A stretch of DNA of 11,454 nt from positions 1 through 11,454 of the forward strand of contig CALLHT010000205.1 of the NCBI GenBank assembly GCA_938009335.1. Direction: 5' to 3'. Origin of the DNA: an uncultured Rhizobiaceae group bacterium. Its GTDB lineage: Bacteria > Pseudomonadota > Alphaproteobacteria > Rhizobiales > Rhizobiaceae. Both the position numbers and the translations under genes were made by a program. The notes beneath the pieces were generated by a model that was not told where the DNA came from, ran no database searches, and worked only from the letters and a program-made list of their open reading frames with translations. Position 1 is the first letter of the stretch. Every line of letters begins with the position of its first letter. Below are positions 6,874 to 11,454 of the stretch, one piece after another.

Positions 6874-7653
6874 ATGACTGCACAAACCGAATTACTGGCT
6901 GAAGTGATTAATGCGCTTAACACAGAAAAAATGGCAGATCGGTTGGCTAGTTGGCTGAGTTCAGTAGTTCGTTTCGATAATTTTGTTATCATTGCTTACT
7001 TTCAAGATGAACAGCCGAAAACGTTGTTCACGCGAATACAAGAACCGCGCGTCCTTGAGAACTTTGAAAAATCATATGTAAGCGGTGCCTATTTGATCGA
7101 TCCATATCATGAACTTCACGTCAATCAGGCACCTCAAGGCCTTTATCGGCTAAAAGATATTGCGCCAGATCAGTTTCGACGAAGCCGCTACAATCGGGAA
7201 TATTATCAAAACACCACTATGGTCGACGAGATTGCCTATGTCGCTTACCCCGCACAAGGAGTATCGGTTCATGTTAGTTTGGGACGTGATATTACTTCGG
7301 GTCAACGCTACTCTTCCCGAGACCATTCGGCTGCCAAAGAAATAGAGACGATTGTGTGCGCACTGATTGAACAACATTGGAGTAGCTTGAATTCCACTGG
7401 TAAGTTTGACGAAGCGGAATTGGTGAACTCGCTAATATCCAAAACAATGCAAATACATCAAATCAAACTAAGTCTAAGGCAGGCGCAAGTTGCGCTGATG
7501 ATCCTACGCGGACATTCCTCTGTTTCAATTGGATTACAGCTGAAAATTAGTCCGCAGACAGTAAAGGTGTTTCGAAAACAACTATACAGGAAATGCGGAA
7601 TTTCATCACAGGCAGAGCTTTTTCACTTGATGATGCCGATCCTGACTAGCTAG
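6874..7653 (+). CDS. LuxR-type transcriptional regulator (solo, ligand unknown)
   Basis: A 259-residue regulator. The C-terminal part (199-253) is a LuxR/NarL-type HTH: LSLRQAQVALMILRGHSSVSIG followed by ISPQTVKVFRKQLYRKCGISSQAEL. The N-terminal 170 residues look like a PAS/GAF-fold sensor, including YLIDPYHE (73-80) and LYRLKDIAPDQF (90-101). The DP pair resembles that of acyl-homoserine-lactone receptors, but the rest of the TraR/LuxR ligand set is not evident and there is no luxI-type synthase in the window. No receiver domain is present. The start is the ATG at 6874; a TTG at 6862, just after AGAGG, would add four residues and cannot be excluded. It is divergent from the pot operon and 48 bases ahead of the M20 hydrolase gene, so it probably controls both. 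A metabolite ligand such as a polyamine derivative is inference. Confidence 0.85.
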   Translation: MTAQTELLAEVINALNTEKMADRLASWLSSVVRFDNFVIIAYFQDEQPKTLFTRIQEPRVLENFEKSYVSGAYLIDPYHELHVNQAPQGLYRLKDIAPDQFRRSRYNREYYQNTTMVDEIAYVAYPAQGVSVHVSLGRDITSGQRYSSRDHSAAKEIETIVCALIEQHWSSLNSTGKFDEAELVNSLISKTMQIHQIKLSLRQAQVALMILRGHSSVSIGLQLKISPQTVKVFRKQLYRKCGISSQAELFHLMMPILTS

Positions 7654-7701
7654 GCTCAGTTTTCGTAGAACAAATACAACCGATGGAAGCAGATATTAAC
7701 A

Positions 7702-8952
7702 GTGAACCAACCGATCAAGAATCTAAAAATAGACGGCAACCGATTGTGGGATTCGATTCACGAAATTGCAAAAATCGGACCAGGAATAGCTGGTGGTAGC
7801 AATCGCCAAACACTCACGGATGAAGACGCAGAAGCCCGGAGCCTTTTTCAAACTTGGTGTGAAGATGCAGGCCTGACAATGAGTGTGGATCAAATGGGGA
7901 CAATGTTTATGCATCGCGAAGGGCAGGACGCTGGCGCGTTACCAGTTTATGTCGGGTCTCATTTGGATACCCAGCCAACTGGCGGTCGCTACGATGGAGT
8001 CTTAGGAGTGTTGGCAGGGCTGGAAATTGTCAAAACCCTCAATGATCATGGCATCAAGACGAAGCGTCCCATAGTCGTCACAAACTGGACAAACGAAGAA
8101 GGTACCCGCTTTCCACCTTCCATGATGGCATCTGCAGTTTTTGCTGGAGAGCTTTCGCAAGAAGATGCGTATGAAAAAGTAGATGCTGAAGGAAAGCGTT
8201 TTGGTGATGAGCTTGAACGTATCGGCTGGCGTGGTGAAGAGACGGTTGGCGCTCGAAAAATGCATGCTTTCTTTGAACTGCATATTGAGCAGGGGCCTAT
8301 TCTGGAAGCGGAGAAAATAGACATTGGAGTCGTGACACATGGCCAAGGGTTGCGCTGGATAGAATGCACGGTATTGGGTACAGAAAGCCACGCGGGCTCT
8401 ACACCCATGCCGATGCGCCAGAACGCAGGGCGTGGGTTAGCGCAAATCACAGAGCTCCTGAATGAAGTTGTAATGGCGCAAGCGCCAAATGCGGTGGGTA
8501 CCATTGGGCATGTTGAGGTGTATCCCAATTCGCGAAACATCGTTCCTGGCAAAGCAGTTTTCACAATCGATATTCGCTCGCACAAAATCGATATATTAAA
8601 TGCCATGGTGGATGAATTGCTCGGAAAAGCGGAAGAGATTTGCGATGCATTGAACCTCAAGTTCTCTCATGAGATTGTCGGTAAGTTTGATCCGCCGGAA
8701 TTCGATCAGAAGCTTGTTCAAACTATTAGAGATGCTTCTGAACGGCTTGGTTATTCACATAGAGATATCATCTCCGGTGCGGGTCACGATGCGTGCTGGA
8801 TCAATCAAGTCGCACCTACCGCGATGGTCATGTGCCCATGTGTCGATGGACTTTCACACAATGAAGCAGAAGAGATTTCCAAAGAATGGAGTACGGCAGG
8901 GGCAGAAGTGCTTTTTCATGCGGTACTAGAAGCTGCGGAAATAGTGGATTGA
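7702..8952 (+). CDS. M20 family amidohydrolase/N-carbamoylase (Zn-dependent hydrolase)
   Basis: A 416-residue cytoplasmic metal hydrolase of the hydantoinase/carbamoylase group of M20 (relatives: allantoate amidohydrolase, N-carbamoyl-L-amino-acid hydrolase, beta-ureidopropionase). Binuclear metal ligands are visible: H87 in GSHLDT, D98 in GGRYDGV, E133 with catalytic E132 in NEEGTRF, H194 in FELHIEQGP and H386 in LSHNEAEE. The small dimerisation domain covers about 215-330, including GTESHAGSTPMPMR and NIVPGKAVFTIDIRS. GAGHDA (359-364) is also typical. Translation starts at GTG 7702 with GGAAG about 12 bases upstream; no better start is in frame. It follows the LuxR-type gene by 48 bases without a visible terminator, so the two may be co-transcribed. 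The substrate is not determined; a ureido acid or N-carbamoyl/N-acyl product of amine catabolism would fit the locus. Confidence 0.9.
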   Translation: MNQPIKNLKIDGNRLWDSIHEIAKIGPGIAGGSNRQTLTDEDAEARSLFQTWCEDAGLTMSVDQMGTMFMHREGQDAGALPVYVGSHLDTQPTGGRYDGVLGVLAGLEIVKTLNDHGIKTKRPIVVTNWTNEEGTRFPPSMMASAVFAGELSQEDAYEKVDAEGKRFGDELERIGWRGEETVGARKMHAFFELHIEQGPILEAEKIDIGVVTHGQGLRWIECTVLGTESHAGSTPMPMRQNAGRGLAQITELLNEVVMAQAPNAVGTIGHVEVYPNSRNIVPGKAVFTIDIRSHKIDILNAMVDELLGKAEEICDALNLKFSHEIVGKFDPPEFDQKLVQTIRDASERLGYSHRDIISGAGHDACWINQVAPTAMVMCPCVDGLSHNEAEEISKEWSTAGAEVLFHAVLEAAEIVD

Positions 8953-9114
8953 CGATCTGATAAATAATGTTTGGCTAGAGACAAACGGCAATTTATGTAG
9001 GGTCTTGGCCGCCGACACGTTTTCTGGACATTCTGTTTATGCCACTCGCGAACGTCTGCTTTTGGCCAGCAGCACAAATAGACAATAAGATTTGATTGGC
9101 AAACAAGTCTCAAA
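8953..9114. other. Convergent intergenic gap, no strong terminator seen
   Basis: This 162-base gap separates the ends of the M20 hydrolase gene (plus) and the EAL gene (minus). Only weak dyads were found: GTTTG/CAAAC with an 8-base loop near 8969-8986 and CTGCT/AGCAG near 9054-9070, neither followed by a T-run. Termination may be factor-dependent. No small gene with family resemblance was seen. Confidence 0.4.
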
Positions 9115-10323
9115 CTAACCTTCAGCCGAGGTGGTTGTTTTGGTTTCCATCGCAGGCAGTTTCGGCTCTGAGAAAAACGGACCACTGGCAAAGGGGATAT
9201 ACCGATCGAGAAGCCGCAACACCTGCCGTTCCTCATTAATGTTTTTCACGATGATCTTCATGCCAGCGCGCGCTGCATTGCGAAGGGTTTCGATGTCTGC
9301 ACTAAACGTGGTGGAAACCTCCAACTGCTCAAGAACGGTATTGCACACCTGCAGGCTTTCAAATGACCGCTCTTCCACTTGTGTCTGGGCAGCGGTAAGA
9401 TTTCGGCAGCCGGTTAGGGCAAGCTTAAACCCGAGATCAGAGAGGTCCACGAGCCGGTTTTGCGCGGCCCGTTTCAATTGGCCGAGTTTCGTTTGATCGA
9501 CACCCAGAATAAGTTGGTCAGCCAATCCCTTGTTCCGTTGCAACACAGATAAGAACTCCGAAAACAGCTTCGGCTTAACCAAAAATTCGGCACTGAGTTG
9601 GAGATAGAACTGTGTTGAACCCGCCCGCGTCTTCATTGGTTTGAGTAAAGTGGTCGCGCTGCGGATGAGCTGCAAGTCGCAATCTGCTGCCGAGAACGCA
9701 TCACCAAGCTCTGTTTTTACAGCTTCAAGCGGCAGAAATTCGCCCTCACGATTTGTAAAGCCGGGAATGATTTCAAACGCCGCAGCTCTGCGGGACTGAA
9801 GGTCCACAATCGGCTGGAGACGGAGATGGAAAGACGATCTATCGAATGAAATATTTGTAGCCTTGGATTTCGAACGTGCTTTTTCAGAACCGCTTTGAAC
9901 AAGACGTAGGAACGGCACGACATTGTTCAGATCCTCATGTTGCTCCGGCAATGGTGGAGCATCGAAATCAAACCGCGCTTGAAGGGGTACATCTAATTCG
10001 TTCAAAATCTGATTTGGATTTGAAATCGGTAAACTTTGGTGCTCGAAACCGGCACCAGAATTCTGCTTAGGCAATGCATCGAACCGCTCGTTCAGATGTC
10101 GCTCAAACCGATCAAGCCCGTCTTGCAGGCGGGAAAGCTTTTTTTGAAGATTGATTAATCGCCATATCGCAAATGCCGCAATCAGCAGGCTGATAAGTGC
10201 GATTGCCATACTGCCGTACTGACCGCCAAAGCGTATCAGCTGTTGGTCCAACCCGGTGTTCTGTGCAATCAAAAGGATGCTTGCTACACCGGCAGTTAAG
10301 AAAATTCCCGTCTTAAAACCCAT
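9115..10323 (-). CDS. Membrane-anchored degenerate EAL domain protein, TipF-like
   Basis: A 402-residue protein with two N-terminal membrane segments (about 5-22 and 38-57), a short charged helical or coiled-coil stretch (60-84), a disordered proline-rich linker (about 85-160), and a C-terminal EAL-fold domain (about 165-390). The domain is recognisable from LRLQPIVDL (167-175), FYLQLSAEFL (239-248), LGFKLALTG (297-305) and FASGPFFSEP (378-387). Key catalytic positions are lost: the EAL triad is E184-I-I, the metal-binding Asn of VNLSA is Q242, the Glu of the LELEITE motif is Gly (LILGVDQ), and the DDFGTG pair is TG. It is therefore probably a c-di-GMP receptor or scaffold, not a phosphodiesterase. 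The architecture matches Caulobacter TipF, a polar flagellum assembly factor; orthology is inferred. The ATG at 10323 is preferred, because the upstream extension to 10521 overlaps the divergent gene and lacks domain sequence. Confidence 0.85.
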   Translation of the reverse strand: MGFKTGIFLTAGVASILLIAQNTGLDQQLIRFGGQYGSMAIALISLLIAAFAIWRLINLQKKLSRLQDGLDRFERHLNERFDALPKQNSGAGFEHQSLPISNPNQILNELDVPLQARFDFDAPPLPEQHEDLNNVVPFLRLVQSGSEKARSKSKATNISFDRSSFHLRLQPIVDLQSRRAAAFEIIPGFTNREGEFLPLEAVKTELGDAFSAADCDLQLIRSATTLLKPMKTRAGSTQFYLQLSAEFLVKPKLFSEFLSVLQRNKGLADQLILGVDQTKLGQLKRAAQNRLVDLSDLGFKLALTGCRNLTAAQTQVEERSFESLQVCNTVLEQLEVSTTFSADIETLRNAARAGMKIIVKNINEERQVLRLLDRYIPFASGPFFSEPKLPAMETKTTTSAEG

Positions 10324-10480
10324 TATGTCCCGCTGTCCGACTTTTCCAGCGCAAAGACTGGCTCCCATATCCTCGCGAACGATGCAGAATTCGTGCCAAC
10401 ACCGATGGCCAATCTGGCATTGAGCTTGGCAAAGAAGTATGCGAGATAAGGCGCGGTCAAACCGAACCGGAATTATCCCC
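10324..10480. promoter_or_regulatory. Divergent promoter region between EAL and HAD genes
   Basis: This 157-base gap must hold the start signals of both divergent genes if the starts chosen here are right. It contains GCCAA/TTGGC arms around a 13-base spacer (about 10408-10430). TTGAGC near 10422 could be a -35 element for the plus direction, but no convincing -10 follows. Nothing in it can be assigned with confidence. Confidence 0.3.
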
Positions 10481-11338
10481 ATGTCATCTCCCAATGCTAT
10501 AACTGGATTAAGCCAGATCATCGATCAATACGATTGTGTTTTGTGTGATGTTTGGGGAGTGCTTCACAATGGCAAGGCGATCTGGCTTGATGCGGCAAAT
10601 GCATTGACGAAAGCGCGCGAAGCAGGTGTTCCAGTCGTGATGATTACCAACGCGCCGCGCCCTCAAGGTCCGGTCCTCAAACAACTCGCAAACATGAGTT
10701 GCCCGGACGGTGTGTTTGACGAGTTGGTAACATCGGGTGATGTGACGCGTGCCCTGATCCAGCAGCTTGACGGTCCTGTATATCACATTGGGCCGGAACG
10801 CGATTATGCGCTGTATGACGGGTTGAATGTGGAGTTTTCCGAGCCAGAAAATTCTGCGGGCATCGTGTGTACCGGATTGTTTGATGACTATAACGAACAC
10901 CCGGAAGAATATATCGAGCGGTTCAAAACGTATATTGATCACAAACTGCCGTTTATCTGCGCGAACCCGGATATCGTTGTGGAAGTGGTAGACCGTCTGC
11001 TTTGGTGTGCCGGTGCTTTGGCCCGGGAATATGACAAGCTTGGTGGAGAAACGCGCATTGTCGGCAAGCCTTATGCGCCGATCTATGACGTGGCGCTTGA
11101 GCATGCCGAAAAGATCGCGGGTAAGTCGATTGATCGCACAAAAGTTCTGGCGATTGGGGATGGTTTGCCGACAGACATTAAAGGCGCTGCGGATAACGCT
11201 GTGGATGCTTTGTTTATTACCAATGGCATTCATGCTGCCGATTATACATCGGGTGACGTTGACGAGGAGAAGCTTTATGCGTTCTTGGGTGAGAACAATG
11301 CTGCACCCGCCCACTGGATTAAAACGCTTGTCTGGTAA
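10481..11338 (+). CDS. HAD-IIA family hydrolase (TIGR01459 type)
   Basis: A 285-residue haloacid-dehalogenase-superfamily protein of the IIA (NagD-like) cap class, probably a cytoplasmic phosphatase of unknown substrate. Motif I is CDVWGVLHNG (22-31) with nucleophile D23. The usual second Asp (position +2) is Trp, which is typical of this subfamily as I know it. Motif II is MITNAP (54-59), motif III lysine K196 in VGKPYAPIY, and motif IV GDGLPTDIKGA (226-236) with D227 and D232. The C2-type cap lies between motifs II and III. Start at ATG 10481 puts ITGLSQIIDQYD close to the N-terminus as expected for the family, with GGAAT nine bases upstream. An in-frame ATG at 10439 would add 14 residues unlike the family. 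It precedes ribF by 24 bases and is probably co-transcribed with it. Confidence 0.9.
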   Translation: MSSPNAITGLSQIIDQYDCVLCDVWGVLHNGKAIWLDAANALTKAREAGVPVVMITNAPRPQGPVLKQLANMSCPDGVFDELVTSGDVTRALIQQLDGPVYHIGPERDYALYDGLNVEFSEPENSAGIVCTGLFDDYNEHPEEYIERFKTYIDHKLPFICANPDIVVEVVDRLLWCAGALAREYDKLGGETRIVGKPYAPIYDVALEHAEKIAGKSIDRTKVLAIGDGLPTDIKGAADNAVDALFITNGIHAADYTSGDVDEEKLYAFLGENNAAPAHWIKTLVW

Positions 11339-11362
11339 CTCAGGATTTGGCACCCATACACA

Positions 11363-11454
11363 ATGAGCATTTTACGCATTCAATCTCTAGCCGATTTTCC
11401 CGAGACCCTGAAAGGTGGTGTCGTTGCCATCGGCAACTTTGACGGGGTTCATCG
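11363..11454 (+). CDS. ribF: Riboflavin kinase/FAD synthetase, N-terminal fragment
   Basis: Only the first 30 codons are in the window; the gene runs off the right edge. The translation begins MSILRIQSLADFPETLKGG and contains VAIGNFDGVH (21-30), the nucleotide-binding motif of the FMN adenylyltransferase domain of bifunctional RibF, which makes FMN and then FAD from riboflavin. No close Shine-Dalgarno is visible before the ATG (AGGA lies about 18 bases upstream), so translation may be coupled to the HAD gene that ends 24 bases earlier. Confidence 0.9.
   Translation, partial: MSILRIQSLADFPETLKGGVVAIGNFDGVH

Noticed and set aside
8046..8660. 204-codon open frame on the minus strand
   Set aside because: It lies opposite the M20 hydrolase with its conserved metal ligands; the translation is serine-rich and not family-like.
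10324..10521. 66-residue N-terminal extension of the EAL protein
   Set aside because: It overlaps the start of the divergent HAD gene and is cysteine-rich without membrane or domain character. The methionine at 10323 leads straight into the first membrane segment.
10508..11353. 281-codon open frame on the minus strand
   Set aside because: It is antisense to the HAD hydrolase, whose motifs are clear, and its translation has no recognisable domain.
1..11454. Mobile elements, CRISPR arrays, tRNA or rRNA genes
   Set aside because: No transposase or integrase domain, terminal inverted repeats, spaced direct repeats or tRNA-like cloverleaf were recognised by eye.

Overview
The window reads as chromosomal DNA of an alphaproteobacterium, most likely of the Hyphomicrobiales (Rhizobiales) type. 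This is inferred from the gene families and their company: a HAD-IIA hydrolase of the DVWGV type directly before ribF, a TipF-like membrane-anchored degenerate EAL protein, and a LuxR-type regulator beside a Pot-type transporter. No species can be assigned by eye, and no rRNA, tRNA, CRISPR array or insertion sequence was seen.

Layout. Positions 1-432 hold no convincing gene. There are traces of a possible decayed reading frame on the minus strand and a weak hairpin that may end the neighbouring operon. Positions 433-6792 are a tight six-gene operon on the minus strand. In transcription order it is potA-like ATPase, potB-like permease, potC-like permease, potD-like periplasmic binding protein, an acetylpolyamine amidohydrolase, and a class III (omega) aminotransferase. 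The first three genes overlap or abut, and a perfect 10-bp stem-loop lies just after the binding-protein gene. From a divergent control region (6793-6873) with a perfect 14-bp palindrome, a LuxR-type regulator and an M20 carbamoylase/amidohydrolase run on the plus strand to 8952. A convergent gap follows, then a minus-strand membrane-anchored EAL protein (9115-10323). Last on the plus strand are a HAD-IIA hydrolase (10481-11338) and the start of ribF, cut by the window end.

How the genes fit together. Positions 433-8952 look like one regulated catabolic locus. The ABC importer takes up a polyamine or polyamine derivative. The amidohydrolase removes an acetyl group from an acetylpolyamine. The aminotransferase converts the freed terminal amine to an aldehyde. 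The regulator is the natural candidate to control both arms through the shared palindrome. The M20 enzyme would cleave a carbamoyl or amide bond in a related compound, and its exact substrate is the main unknown. The right-hand part (EAL protein, HAD hydrolase, ribF) looks like unrelated core chromosome.
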